DNA of 64,000 nt from Bacteroidota bacterium (GCA_026224775.1 JAMFRP010000013.1:248001-312000); one strand, 5' to 3'. Numbered from the stretch's first letter, positions 16,147 to 25,029 are shown. Numbers and translations: made by a program. Notes: generated by a model from the sequence alone, not told the origin.

Positions 16147-18138
16147 TTAATCATGCAAAATATAAGCGGTAATACCAGGAATAGTAACTGACGAACCACT
16201 CACTAACTTGCCTGCATAATCTACCTTATTACCATCACTTACCAAAGTCCAGTTACCAGCCGGGATGTTAACCGTTTTTGCATCCTTGCTGCCATTCAAT
16301 ACTACTAATATCGTTTTCCATTTATCGCCATTGGCGTTGTCGGTTAATTGGTAGGCTATGGTTGATGCATCACCAGTGTCGATAAAATTCAAATGCCTGC
16401 GGATCATTCCGGCAGATGGCATCCTGAATGCTGGATGGGCTTTACGCAAAGCGATCATTTGCTTATAGTAATTAAATACGTCGGCATATTTTGTTTTGCG
16501 GCTCCAGTCTATCTCGTTAATATTATCGGGCGAGTTGAATGAATTTGCTACGCCTTGTTTAGTACGCAACAATTCCGAGCCTGAATGCAAAAACGAGATC
16601 CCCTGCGAAGTCAATACAACCGCATTAGCCAGCTTATCCATCTTGATCAGATCAGCTTCTGATGCATCCGGGTTTTCAATCTTCAAGCGATCAAATAAGG
16701 TATTATCATCATGACAGGAAGCATAGGTTATCGTACCATAAGGTTGCTTTGCCCATGGAGCTTTGGAATCATCAACTTTACTGTAATCTATCTGCGGGTG
16801 TTGCACCGATGCCACAACTCCAAACATCACGCTCATCTTTGAGTTTTGATCGTCGCTTACAAAGCCTTTAGCTTTTACATTGCTAAAACCACCTTTTAAC
16901 CCATCGCGAATATCATCGCTGAAAGCAGCTACCTCATGCAATTTCAATACGTTCTTTTTAACAGCCCGTTTATCTTCAGGATAAGGGCTTGCCCCTGCTG
17001 TCCATCCTTCACCATAAATCACAATGTTTGGATTAATACTATGCAACGTATCGCTGATGGCATTCATGGTTTTAATATCATGTATCCCCATTAAATCAAA
17101 GCGGAAACCATCTATATGATATTCCCTAGCCCAATACAATACCGATTCCATCATAAATTTGCGCATCATCGGTTGCTCCGACGCGGTTTCGTTACCACAT
17201 CCTGTACCATTGGAATAGCTGCCGTCAGGATTGTGACGATAGAAATACCCTGGCGCGAATTGTGTAAAGTTGGAATGATCAATATCAGCCGTATGGTTAT
17301 AAACCACATCCAGTATCACCCGTAAGCCGTTAGCATGCAGGGCCTGCACCATCTCCTTAAACTCCTTTATCCTTACATTACCATCGTATGGGTTGGTGGA
17401 GTAGCTGCCTTCCGGGACATTATAATTTAAGGGATCATAGCCCCAGTTGTATTGCTTTTCATTAGGCTTGGTTTCGTCTATCGAATTAAAATCAAAAGCG
17501 GGTAATATGTGTACATGGGTAATACCCAATTCTTTTAAATGAGCCAACCCGGTTGCTTGGCCATCCGGACTCTTGGTATTGGTTTCGGTCAACCCTAAAA
17601 ACTTACCTTTATTTTTGATGCCTGAATTTGGATCGATAGAAATATCGCGAATATGTAGTTCGTAAATAACCGCATCGGTTAGCTTCTTAAGTTTCGGGCT
17701 TTTGTCTTTCTTCCAACCTATAGGATCTGTCGCTTTTAAATCGACTACCATACCGCGATGACCGTTTACACCTACTGCTTTCGCGTAAATATCAGGTGCT
17801 TCTAACGACCATTTACCATCCTGCATCATCTGGAAGGTATAGTACTTGTTCTTAATATTTTCTTTGATTGTAGTTTGCCAGCTACCGCCACTTTTTTTAA
17901 CCAGATCTATCTCTTGTATGGGCGATCCGCCTTCGCCTGCATCATACAAGCGCAGTTTTACTGCTGAAGCCTTCGGCGCCCAAACCTTAAACACAGTCTT
18001 TTTAGCTGAGTATTTAACACCCAACTCACCATTATAAATGGGATATTTTTCTGGCTTGATAGTTGTTTGTGCTGATGTGACTGATGTAAGCGCCATAAGT
18101 ACCATAACGCCTGCTACTGCGAATTTTAAAATGCCCAT
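16147..18138 (-). CDS. pulA: Secreted type I pullulanase (GH13)
   Basis: The 663-residue enzyme has a signal peptide (cleavage near Ala23-Gln24), an N-terminal CBM48-like domain (about 35-135) and a GH13 barrel. The pullulanase signature YNWGYDP is at residues 230-236. The catalytic nucleophile is Asp348 in GFRFDLM, the acid/base is Glu377 in YGEGW, and the third carboxylate is Asp477 in the HDD triplet, where the usual family form is HDN. It hydrolyses alpha-1,6 branches of pullulan, starch or glycogen-derived dextrins outside the cytoplasm. No SusC/SusD genes are adjacent. No C-terminal type IX sorting domain is seen. Confidence 0.95.
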   Translation of the reverse strand: MGILKFAVAGVMVLMALTSVTSAQTTIKPEKYPIYNGELGVKYSAKKTVFKVWAPKASAVKLRLYDAGEGGSPIQEIDLVKKSGGSWQTTIKENIKNKYYTFQMMQDGKWSLEAPDIYAKAVGVNGHRGMVVDLKATDPIGWKKDKSPKLKKLTDAVIYELHIRDISIDPNSGIKNKGKFLGLTETNTKSPDGQATGLAHLKELGITHVHILPAFDFNSIDETKPNEKQYNWGYDPLNYNVPEGSYSTNPYDGNVRIKEFKEMVQALHANGLRVILDVVYNHTADIDHSNFTQFAPGYFYRHNPDGSYSNGTGCGNETASEQPMMRKFMMESVLYWAREYHIDGFRFDLMGIHDIKTMNAISDTLHSINPNIVIYGEGWTAGASPYPEDKRAVKKNVLKLHEVAAFSDDIRDGLKGGFSNVKAKGFVSDDQNSKMSVMFGVVASVQHPQIDYSKVDDSKAPWAKQPYGTITYASCHDDNTLFDRLKIENPDASEADLIKMDKLANAVVLTSQGISFLHSGSELLRTKQGVANSFNSPDNINEIDWSRKTKYADVFNYYKQMIALRKAHPAFRMPSAGMIRRHLNFIDTGDASTIAYQLTDNANGDKWKTILVVLNGSKDAKTVNIPAGNWTLVSDGNKVDYAGKLVSGSSVTIPGITAYILHD

Positions 18139-18205
18139 AATTGGTTGTTAAGCTAATGAGCAAGTTTAATAAAAAATGTTTGAATTGGGAACGATTTCGG
18201 TTATG

Positions 18206-18904
18206 TTAACAATTCCCATCCGGGCCACAGCTATCGCCCTCAATAATATCGAGCTTGGGGTTTTCCTGTTGCCATTCGGTAAATGCTTTTTCAATAGTTT
18301 CCTCAAAAACAGGCACAGCCTGCGCTCCGGAAATACCGTACTTCCTATCCAGCACAAAAAATGGCACACCACGAACGCCGAGGCGCTGCGCTTCAATAAT
18401 ATCTTCTTTTACTTCGCCTGCATAAGCATCGCTTTCCAAAGTTTGTTTTACTTCGGCGGCATCAAGGCCAATGGCTGTACCTAATTCAATTAAGGTATTT
18501 ATATCATCAGTATTTTTACCATCGGTGAAATAAGCTTTAAATAATTGTTCTTCGGCAGCATCGCCCAAACCGTGTTTCTTAGCCAGGTGACTAAATCTGT
18601 GCGCGTTAAAGCTGTTGGCCACTATCGCTTTGTCGAAGTTATAAGTTAAACCTGCCTCTGCCGCCATACCGGTAACATGGGCATTCATTTCTTCGGCTTG
18701 CTCCAAAGTCCAGCCTTTTATTTTCGCGAGGTATTGATTGATATTGGTACCGGGACTGGTAACCATATCCGGGTTAAGCTGAAAGCTTTTCCATTCAACC
18801 TGTATTTCATCTTTGTGGGGTGATTGTGCCAATGCATCCTCAAACCTTCGTTTGCCGATATAACAAAACGGGCACATCACATCCGACCATATTTCAACCT
18901 TCAT
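18206..18904 (-). CDS. FrnE-like DsbA-family oxidoreductase
   Basis: This 232-residue protein begins directly with the thioredoxin-fold strand and the active site Cys11-Pro-Phe-Cys14 (SDVMCPFCYIGKRR), without a signal peptide, so it is cytoplasmic. The long helical insert and the G-V-R-G-V-P-F-F cis-Pro block near residue 175-183 match the FrnE/2-hydroxychromene-isomerase-like DsbA subgroup. The extra C-terminal pair Cys-Gly-Pro-Asp-Gly-Asn-Cys at the very end could bind metal or form a second redox pair. It likely handles thiol stress; the substrate is unknown. Confidence 0.88.
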   Translation of the reverse strand: MKVEIWSDVMCPFCYIGKRRFEDALAQSPHKDEIQVEWKSFQLNPDMVTSPGTNINQYLAKIKGWTLEQAEEMNAHVTGMAAEAGLTYNFDKAIVANSFNAHRFSHLAKKHGLGDAAEEQLFKAYFTDGKNTDDINTLIELGTAIGLDAAEVKQTLESDAYAGEVKEDIIEAQRLGVRGVPFFVLDRKYGISGAQAVPVFEETIEKAFTEWQQENPKLDIIEGDSCGPDGNC

Positions 18905-18924
18905 ATTTTTGTTCTTTATCTACA

Positions 18925-18932
18925 CAAAAATA
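18925..18932 (-). promoter_or_regulatory. Candidate -7 box TATTTTTG
   Basis: The complement reads TATTTTTG, matching TAnnTTTG, 20 bp before the FrnE-like start at 18904. Confidence 0.45.
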
Positions 18933-18981
18933 GGTTAAGCATACAGCTTTATAGTAAGTGAAAAGTAAAAAATAAGGGCTA

Positions 18982-19866
18982 TTAGCTTTGCATAATGCGG
19001 TTGATCTCCTGCTCATCGTAAATCGGGTTTGCCCCGCGTTTACTGGTAACAAAAGCGCCGATTGCGCAGGCTTTAACAAGCAATTTAGCCATAGGCTCAT
19101 TGGCCAATATGCCTGCTATAAAAGTGGCAAGGAATGCATCACCTGCACCTACGGTATCTACCACATCAACTTTAAAGCCGGGGTGTTCAAAGTAGTTGTG
19201 ATCATGCCAAATGATGGCACCGTTTTCGCCACGTGTTACGCAAATAGTTTTTGGGTGAAACTTAGCACGGAATTCAGCAATAATATCTTTCAACGAAGCG
19301 CTGCTACTGCCGCCGATTAACAGACGGGCTTCTTCCTCATTCATTTTTACAACCGTGGCACGTGCCGCCAGGTTTTCTATAGTACTAAGCGTATAATGCG
19401 GGGCACGCAGATTAACATCAAATATCCTTAACGCTTTGGTTTCGTCCAACAAATTCAACAATGTATTGCGGGTAACATCGGTGCGGCAAGCCAAACTACC
19501 AAACACAATCGCATCTGAATTTACAGCGGCATAGGTAAGCGTTTCTGTAGTTTGGATATTATCCCATGAAACAGGCTGAGGAATGATATAAGTAGCTTGT
19601 CCTTTGTCGTCAAGCTGCACGGTAACCTCGCAGGTTGGCAGCGTTTCATCCCGCTGGATGGTATTATCTGAATAAAGACCGTTTTGCCTTAAAGCATCCA
19701 CCAGTTTATTGCCCGACTCGTCTATGCCTACACGACTTGCGAAGCCAACTTTAACATTCTGTTGAACCAGGTGTCGCGCTACATTCATTGGTGCGCCACC
19801 GGCAATTTTCTCGTTTCCAAAAGTATCCCACAAAACCTCGCCGAAGCATAGTACTTTCTTATTCAT
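18982..19866 (-). CDS. PfkB-family carbohydrate kinase (fructokinase-like)
   Basis: I choose Met at 19866 (MNKKVLCFGEVLWD), giving 294 residues; a longer frame to 19887 would overlap the -7 box. The sequence has the N-terminal G-E-V-L-W-D and G-G-A-P-M-N-V-A sugar-binding blocks and the C-terminal PfkB signature DTVGAGDAF, where the catalytic Asp is residue 243 of this start. The family phosphorylates sugars such as fructose or ribose at a hydroxymethyl group; the GG-P-N-VA form favours a fructokinase. No sugar operon is adjacent. Confidence 0.9.
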   Translation of the reverse strand: MNKKVLCFGEVLWDTFGNEKIAGGAPMNVARHLVQQNVKVGFASRVGIDESGNKLVDALRQNGLYSDNTIQRDETLPTCEVTVQLDDKGQATYIIPQPVSWDNIQTTETLTYAAVNSDAIVFGSLACRTDVTRNTLLNLLDETKALRIFDVNLRAPHYTLSTIENLAARATVVKMNEEEARLLIGGSSSASLKDIIAEFRAKFHPKTICVTRGENGAIIWHDHNYFEHPGFKVDVVDTVGAGDAFLATFIAGILANEPMAKLLVKACAIGAFVTSKRGANPIYDEQEINRIMQS

Positions 19867-19884
19867 AGGTGTATAAGCAAAACC

Positions 19885-19892
19885 CAAAGCTA
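19885..19892 (-). promoter_or_regulatory. Candidate -7 box TAGCTTTG
   Basis: The complement reads TAGCTTTG, 18 bp before the kinase start at 19866. It overlaps the first codons of the longer frame, which supports the shorter start. Confidence 0.5.
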
Positions 19893-19928
19893 AAAGTATT
19901 TTTTAATGATTTTTATGTAATTTGCTTT

Positions 19929-20351
19929 ATGAGAAAGCTATTACTATCATTCACCTTAATCATTTGCAGCTGTACCGTAGTTTTCGCGCAAGACAGGCAG
20001 GCTATCCTAAAAGTAATGAGCGATCAGCAAACAGCCTGGAACAAAGGCGATATTGATGGCTTTATGCAAGGCTATTTGAAATCAGATTCGCTGGTATTTG
20101 TAGGTAAAACCGCACCACAATATGGCTGGCAAACCACTACCGATCATTACAAAAAATCATACCCCGACAAAGCAGCCATGGGGCAATTGGCTTTCACCAT
20201 AATTAAGCTGGAAATATTGGATAAAAACAATGCCTTTATGCTCGGGGGCTGGCATTTAATACGTGATGCGGGTGCTTTGGGTGGATATTTCACCCTATGG
20301 TTCAAGAAAATTAATGGGGAGTGGAAGATTGTTTGTGATCATACTTCGTAA
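19929..20351 (+). CDS. Secreted DUF4440/SnoaL-like protein
   Basis: From ATG at 19929 the 140-residue product has a signal peptide (RKLLLSFTLIICSCTVVFAQ). The mature part begins with a helix R-Q-A-I-L-K-V-M-x-x-Q-x-x-A-W-N-K-G-D-I-D-G-F-M, the standard opening of NTF2-like DUF4440 domains, and ends with the strand G-E-W-K-I-V-C-D-H. An upstream in-frame Met at 19869 would place 20 extra residues before the signal and overlap the divergent kinase, so it is unlikely. Cys residues in the signal (ICSC) might be read as a lipobox, but the AQ cleavage site fits better. Function unknown. Confidence 0.8.
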   Translation: MRKLLLSFTLIICSCTVVFAQDRQAILKVMSDQQTAWNKGDIDGFMQGYLKSDSLVFVGKTAPQYGWQTTTDHYKKSYPDKAAMGQLAFTIIKLEILDKNNAFMLGGWHLIRDAGALGGYFTLWFKKINGEWKIVCDHTS

Positions 20352-20352
20352 A

Positions 20353-20532
20353 TTGGGCTAAAGCCAATCCTTTTCAATGTTATATCCGCCTCATAAATGG
20401 GACGGCAATGATTAAAGCTTTTTCTATGATGCTGTCTAAAAACGATCGAATCTTGTTTTTATATAAAAACAAAGCGTCATTGCCGTTGACTTTAGTCAAC
20501 GGATTAAATCAATAAGATCCAGGCTTTAGCCT
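20353..20532. repeat. Composite intergenic palindromes
   Basis: Three short palindromes lie in this convergent gap: TTGGGCTAAAGCCAA (20353-20367), CCGTTGACT-TT-AGTCAACGG (20483-20502, perfect 9-bp arms) and AGGCTTTAGCCT (20521-20532). The outer two share the core GGCTAAAGCC / GGCTTTAGCC. They could end transcription of both convergent genes or be a dispersed element. Confidence 0.5.
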
Positions 20533-20539
20533 AAATACA

Positions 20540-21421
20540 TTAATACGGCCGCCCTGCCGCCAATGCTCTGTCTGCCCTTTTTATAGCTATTTTTTCACGA
20601 CGTTTGGCGTAATTAGCTTTAAACGTCATTTTAAGCAAACTATCCAAACCGCCTTTTATGGCAAGATTATATAGACTGGCTGCTTTACGTATTGGTGAAG
20701 CATCCCAGGCACGCAGGCTTAATGAGAAAGAGCCGTCAAGGTACTTCATCCAATGCCAGTAACCGGTTGGCATAAACAGGGTGTCGCCATGCTCTAAAAA
20801 GGTTTCAAAGCCCTCTACTCCATCCAATGCCGGGAATTTGGTTATATCCGGATTAGCTACATCATAATCCTCCAAAGCATAAGTAGCATTAGGGATGCAG
20901 TATAAGCGGTTCTTCCATTTATTTTCGAACAGAATAATATGCTTGCGACCGCCAAAGTGGGTATGGAATATATGCGGTAAGTCGATATCATAATGCAAAA
21001 AAGTAACCGAGTTTGATCCACCGAAAAACATAGCGGGCATGCTTTCTAAAAATCCACCCATTAAATCCTTGGGTAAAACAACGTCATCCAACAATTGCGG
21101 TGCTTGTTTAAAAATATTGAAGAAGAAAATCCGAAGTTCTGTTGGTGTAGATTTAATCAAATCGATATACTCATCAAAAGGCATTTCAGCTGCTGATGAA
21201 TTGATGGGTTTTGACGGATCGGCTTTTGAATTATCATAAAGCGGGACTACTTTTTTGCCTACTACTTCTTTCAAGTATTCAGCAGTCCACTTTTCACGAG
21301 CGGGCCAGCTCTTGGTGAGGCCTTTAATAATTAATGGCTTACGCTTATCTAAATAGTTCTTTTTAAAATCGGAAGGGCTAATCGATTCGACAGTGTCGAT
21401 CGGACGGAGGATGAAGCTCAT
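20540..21421 (-). CDS. JmjC/cupin_8-type Fe(II)/2-oxoglutarate oxygenase-like protein, copy 2
   Basis: The 293-residue protein has the N-terminal D-F-x-K-x-Y-L-x-x-R-K-P-L-I-I block and W-P segment of cupin_8 proteins, then the metal motif His143-Tyr-Asp145 in FLHYDID, and the distal ligand His223 in PTGYWHWMKYL. Lys160 in GGRK may bind 2-oxoglutarate. These residues fit a JmjC-type hydroxylase that acts on a protein or small molecule; the target is unknown. It is about two-thirds identical to the gene immediately upstream (21540-22421), by hand over the first 160 residues, so the pair is a tandem duplication. The basic C-tail is KRADRALAAGRPY. Confidence 0.88.
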   Translation of the reverse strand: MSFILRPIDTVESISPSDFKKNYLDKRKPLIIKGLTKSWPAREKWTAEYLKEVVGKKVVPLYDNSKADPSKPINSSAAEMPFDEYIDLIKSTPTELRIFFFNIFKQAPQLLDDVVLPKDLMGGFLESMPAMFFGGSNSVTFLHYDIDLPHIFHTHFGGRKHIILFENKWKNRLYCIPNATYALEDYDVANPDITKFPALDGVEGFETFLEHGDTLFMPTGYWHWMKYLDGSFSLSLRAWDASPIRKAASLYNLAIKGGLDSLLKMTFKANYAKRREKIAIKRADRALAAGRPY

Positions 21422-21539
21422 ACTTTGTTTTTAGTCGGCTCAACCTTTTACCCGCAGGCAATCAATACACCGAAGTTCAGACAAAATAACGCAAATAAAA
21501 TAGCGATAGTGTTATCTCAACGTTAAATAATACAAAAGC

Positions 21540-22421
21540 CTATCTAGGCTCACCCTCGGCTAGGGCTTTGTCAGCACGTTTAATGGCAAGCTCTTCCTTC
21601 CAATCCATATAACGCTTTTTGAAGTTCTTTTTCATGAGGTCATCAAACTTGCGTTGTACGGTTAAATTATACAAGCTTTTAGCCTTTATCCCCCATGATT
21701 TATCCCAGGCGCGCAGTGAAATGGAGAACGAACCATCCAGGTATTTCATCCAATGCCAAAACCCGGTGGGCATAAATAAGGTATCGCCATGTTCCAATAT
21801 CGCTTCTTGTCCCTCTACCCCATCCAATGCAGGGAATTTACTAAAATCTGGTTTTTCAATATCGTAATCTTCTAGGGCGTAGGTAGCAAAAGGGATACAG
21901 TACAAGCGTTCGCTCCATTTGTTATCAAACAAAATCACCTGCTTGCGCCCATTGAAATGAGTGTGGAATATATGTGCAAGGTCAATATCATAATGCAAAA
22001 AAGTAATTGAGCCTTTACCACCGAAGAACATGTTAGGATATTTATCTAAAAAACCACCTAATAAATCAGTAGGAGAACGGTAATCATCCAGCAGTTTCGG
22101 TGCGTATTTTATGGGGTCAAATAAAAATATCCGTAAGTCGGTAGGTTCTTTTTGTATGAGGTTAATGTAATCACCGAACTTCATTTCGGCAGCAGAAGCA
22201 TTAATAGGTTTTGATGGGTCGGCCTTTGAACTGTCGTAAAGTGGTACAACTACATCGCCTACAGTTTCTTTTAAATATTCGAAAGTCCATTTTTGCAGTG
22301 CAGGCCAGCTTTCGGTGGCTTTACGGATGATAAGCGGCTTACGCGGCTTTAAATAATTGTTAACGAAATCCTCCCGACTAATGCTATCAACTCTATCTAT
22401 CGGACTTAGAATAATACCCAT
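21540..22421 (-). CDS. JmjC/cupin_8-type Fe(II)/2-oxoglutarate oxygenase-like protein, copy 1
   Basis: This 293-residue paralogue of the gene at 20540-21421 has the same length and the same ligand positions His143, Asp145 and His223, with Lys160 in NGRK. The blocks LYDSSKADPSKPIN (residues 61-74) and FLHYDIDL (141-148) are almost unchanged, while residues 85-130 differ most. Both copies keep all ligands, so both are probably active but may have different targets. A candidate -7 box stands 20 bp upstream; the second copy follows after 118 bp with no clear promoter of its own, which suggests one transcript. Confidence 0.88.
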   Translation of the reverse strand: MGIILSPIDRVDSISREDFVNNYLKPRKPLIIRKATESWPALQKWTFEYLKETVGDVVVPLYDSSKADPSKPINASAAEMKFGDYINLIQKEPTDLRIFLFDPIKYAPKLLDDYRSPTDLLGGFLDKYPNMFFGGKGSITFLHYDIDLAHIFHTHFNGRKQVILFDNKWSERLYCIPFATYALEDYDIEKPDFSKFPALDGVEGQEAILEHGDTLFMPTGFWHWMKYLDGSFSISLRAWDKSWGIKAKSLYNLTVQRKFDDLMKKNFKKRYMDWKEELAIKRADKALAEGEPR

Positions 22422-22441
22422 ATTTACAATTAATTAACAGC

Positions 22442-22449
22442 CAAAAGTA
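22442..22449 (-). promoter_or_regulatory. Candidate -7 box TACTTTTG
   Basis: The complement reads TACTTTTG, matching TAnnTTTG, 20 bp before the start of the first cupin_8 gene at 22421. Confidence 0.45.
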
Positions 22450-22528
22450 ATTAAACAGAGAAACCTGAAAAAAGTAAAATTGTTTTTTGATATTTTTTTG
22501 ACAATAAAAAGCGCTATAATCTCCCACC

Positions 22529-22613
22529 GTCATTGCGAGCGCAGCGTGGCAATCCCAAACTATGCAGAGCGGATTTGCAAAGTCGGGGATTGCCACGCTG
22601 CGCTCGCAATGAC
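22529..22613. repeat. GTCATTGCGAG palindromic repeat, GCAGCGTGG subtype
   Basis: A 28-bp arm (22529-22556, opening GTCATTGCGAGCGCAGCGTG) is repeated as its complement at 22586-22613. It shares the terminal GTCATTGCGAG with the repeats at 7567 and 48510 but has a different inner arm, like the copy at 50443. It is intergenic between the cupin_8 pair and the fasciclin gene. Confidence 0.9.
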
Positions 22614-22632
22614 GCTGGGGAAAACGCCCCAC

Positions 22633-22661
22633 AAAAAAGCCCGGCGCTTTTGCAACCGGGC
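22633..22661 (-). terminator. Rho-independent terminator of the fasciclin gene
   Basis: On the minus strand GCCCGG (complement of 22656-22661) pairs with CCGGGC (complement of 22639-22644) around TTGCAAAAGCG, followed by six T. It lies 100 bp past the fasciclin stop. Confidence 0.85.
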
Positions 22662-22760
22662 ATCTCATTTTATAGGTAGAAAAATATTTTAAGTATTTGC
22701 AGTGGCAGTTTCTACATCAACACATATCACCTACAAACTGCCTGTAAAAACTGCAAATAA

Positions 22761-23308
22761 TTAGTTAGGCATTAATACAGTATTTACTACGTGTATTACG
22801 CCATTGCTTTGAAACACGTCGGCAATGGTGATCCATGATTGACCGCCTTTTTCATCAACAAGGTATAATTTTTGCCTTTTTCCATAACGGTTAGTTTACC
22901 ACCTTCAACAGTTGTTAAAGTAGCAGAACCGCCACCCATTTTAACTTTAGCCATTAAATCGGCAGCGCTTAAGCGTCCTGAGACAACATGGTAAGTTAAA
23001 ATCTTAGTTAATGTTGCTTTGTTTTCTGGTTTAACCAAAAAATCAACCGTACCGGCAGGTAATTTATCAAATGCTTCGTTGGTTGGCGCAAATACGGTGA
23101 ATGGGCCCGGGCCTTCCAAAGTTTCAACCAAACCTGCGGCTTTAACAGCTGCAACAAGTGTGGTATGGTCTTTTGAGTTTACCGCATTTTCAATAATGTT
23201 TTTTGTGGGGTACATTGCTGCGCCACCAACCATTTTGGTTTGTGCGAAAGTGTTTGGCGCAAATGCAATAGCTGCTAAAGCAAAGGCCGAGATAATTAAT
23301 TTTTTCAT
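22761..23308 (-). pseudogene. Secreted fasciclin-domain protein with a one-base frameshift
   Basis: The frame from 23308 gives a signal peptide (residues 1-22, ending NTFAQ) and a FAS1 domain with [14 protein letters not shown] and the YHVVSGRL block, both typical. After residue about 148 (NYTL) the frame goes off and stops at 22796. Shifting by one base at about 22858-22864 restores the normal family ending [17 protein letters not shown] and [12 protein letters not shown], with a stop at 22761. One base therefore appears missing after ACCTT. The gene is either recently broken or there is a sequencing error; frame-corrected it is about 182 residues. FAS1 proteins mediate adhesion at the cell surface. 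Confidence 0.9.
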
Positions 23309-23457
23309 ATTGTTCTTTTTAGGTAATATGAAACAAGATACGGCGCAATATGTCTCACGGTTTTCAAACAGCTTCCAACTGTTAAGAGCCTGAGGTTATA
23401 TATTTTTTTAAACCAAACGGGGATTTTATTCGTAGATGCAGCCTTTATAAGGCGCTA

Positions 23458-23853
23458 TTAATTATCTGTAATTTTCATGCCGTAATGCAATTCTACATCT
23501 TCGTCATCTACTGTGTAGCTTGTATATAATATCCTTACAGAATCCTCGTCCATACCAAGATATGATTTCCAGGTGCCTTTAAAATTAATGCCGTGCGCGT
23601 TAAAAGAATCAAAATTATGTAAGGATAAAATGGTCTTGTTAAAATTCAGGCCCCATTTACCAGTGCACTTATGCATTTTATTTAAGGAGTCGACATATGT
23701 GTGCTCGTAGGTATAATCATCATTTAAAATAATGGAATCCTTTTTATCAACATTCAAAGCATATTTACCCGGAAACATATCATCGGTTATTGCCTGGCAA
23801 CTTACCAGCCCAATGACAAACGGTAATAAACATAAAACGACTTTGATTTTCAT
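23458..23853 (-). CDS. Small lipoprotein of unknown function
   Basis: Starting at ATG 23853 (an upstream TTG at 23862 is less likely), the 131-residue product has a lipoprotein signal with Cys19 in GLVSC. The mature part has short beta strands with Lys-Asp-Ser-Ile-Ile-Leu-Asn-Asp-Asp-Tyr-Thr-Tyr and K-G-T-W-K segments, reminiscent of the small lipocalin-like beta proteins of this phylum, but no firm family match. It begins 11 bp after hemW and is probably cotranscribed with it. Confidence 0.7.
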   Translation of the reverse strand: MKIKVVLCLLPFVIGLVSCQAITDDMFPGKYALNVDKKDSIILNDDYTYEHTYVDSLNKMHKCTGKWGLNFNKTILSLHNFDSFNAHGINFKGTWKSYLGMDEDSVRILYTSYTVDDEDVELHYGMKITDN

Positions 23854-23864
23854 GGCCGGCAAAA

Positions 23865-25004
23865 CTAGTAATTATCCTCTTTGCTAAAAAACAGCTCCGA
23901 GGCTATATGATCAGCATAAAGCTTGCCAGTTTGTGTTAAGTATATTATTTTATTTTGTTGAGATAACCATCCTTTGTCAAAAAAATCAATTGCAGCTTTT
24001 TGCAGATGATCGGCTGATGCAGAAGCAATGCCGTTTAACTTATCCAAATCAAGCCCCCAACTGGTACGTAACGAGGTCATGATGTATTCATTCAACTTGT
24101 CTATATCCGACAGTATTTCAGTTTCGGCAGGTATCAGTCTGGTACTCAAGCCTTGCATATATTTAGTATTATTAGCTACATTCCATTGGCGGGTTTCGCC
24201 ATTATAAGAGTGTGCTGATGGGCCAATACCCAAATATTTCACACCCTTCCAATAGTTGGAATTATGCCGCGAATAAAAACCCGGCTTGCAAAAGTTTGAT
24301 ATTTCATACTGTTCAAAACCTTTTGTTTGCATAGCATCCATCAAAAAAGTAAACTGCGCAGCGCTTTGCTCATCGCTCATGGCAGCTTGTTTTTTTTGTT
24401 TAATGAACGACGCCAGGGCAGTACGTGGCTCAACAGTCATGGAATAAGCTGATACGTGCGGAACACCCAGCTCAAAAACTTTATCGGTATTAAACTTCCA
24501 CTTTTGGTCGGTAAGTAAGGGATAACCATAAATCAGGTCGACGGTAATGTTTTCAAAGCCCATATCCTGCGCTCTTTTTACTGCTGATTCAGCTTCATCG
24601 GCACGATGTACGCGATTCATCCACTGCAAATCCTCATCAAAAAAAGATTGTATGCCTATACTAAAGCGGTTTATGGGTGTTTGCCTTAATGCCAGCAATT
24701 TGGCCTTATCCAAATCATCAGGATTGGCTTCCAAAGTTATCTCCGCATCTGATGCAACTGAATGTAAACCAGTAATGGTATTAATCAATAAGCTTATCTC
24801 GGTTTCATTTAATAATGATGGAGTGCCACCACCAAAATAGATGGTATCAATACTTTCACCATTTAAATATTTTTTTTGCAGCTGTATTTCTTTAATTAAA
24901 GCTTCTACAAGTTCGCCTTTATATTTTAACGATGTATTGAAATGGAAATCGCAATAATGGCAAGCCTGTTTACAAAAGGGAATATGAAGATAGATACCGG
25001 CCAT
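23865..25004 (-). CDS. hemW: HemW-type radical SAM protein
   Basis: The 379-residue protein has the radical SAM cluster motif Cys11-x3-Cys15-x2-Cys18 (PFCKQACHYCDFHF), the G-G-G-T-P SAM-binding block near residue 57-62 and the HemW C-terminal domain. HemW, long annotated as oxygen-independent coproporphyrinogen III oxidase, is now regarded as a haem chaperone; HemN-type enzymes have a different Cys pattern and an extra N-terminal segment. The Cys-x2-Cys-Asp-Phe form fits HemW. A -7 box is 25 bp upstream. A small lipoprotein gene follows directly. Confidence 0.93.
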   Translation of the reverse strand: MAGIYLHIPFCKQACHYCDFHFNTSLKYKGELVEALIKEIQLQKKYLNGESIDTIYFGGGTPSLLNETEISLLINTITGLHSVASDAEITLEANPDDLDKAKLLALRQTPINRFSIGIQSFFDEDLQWMNRVHRADEAESAVKRAQDMGFENITVDLIYGYPLLTDQKWKFNTDKVFELGVPHVSAYSMTVEPRTALASFIKQKKQAAMSDEQSAAQFTFLMDAMQTKGFEQYEISNFCKPGFYSRHNSNYWKGVKYLGIGPSAHSYNGETRQWNVANNTKYMQGLSTRLIPAETEILSDIDKLNEYIMTSLRTSWGLDLDKLNGIASASADHLQKAAIDFFDKGWLSQQNKIIYLTQTGKLYADHIASELFFSKEDNY

Positions 25005-25029
25005 TAGGGCTATGCGATTAGATAAAAAC

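Noticed and set aside
16147..18138. Polysaccharide utilisation locus around the pullulanase
   Set aside because: No SusC- or SusD-like genes and no sugar-sensing regulator are adjacent; the nearby MFS and kinase genes have their own promoters.
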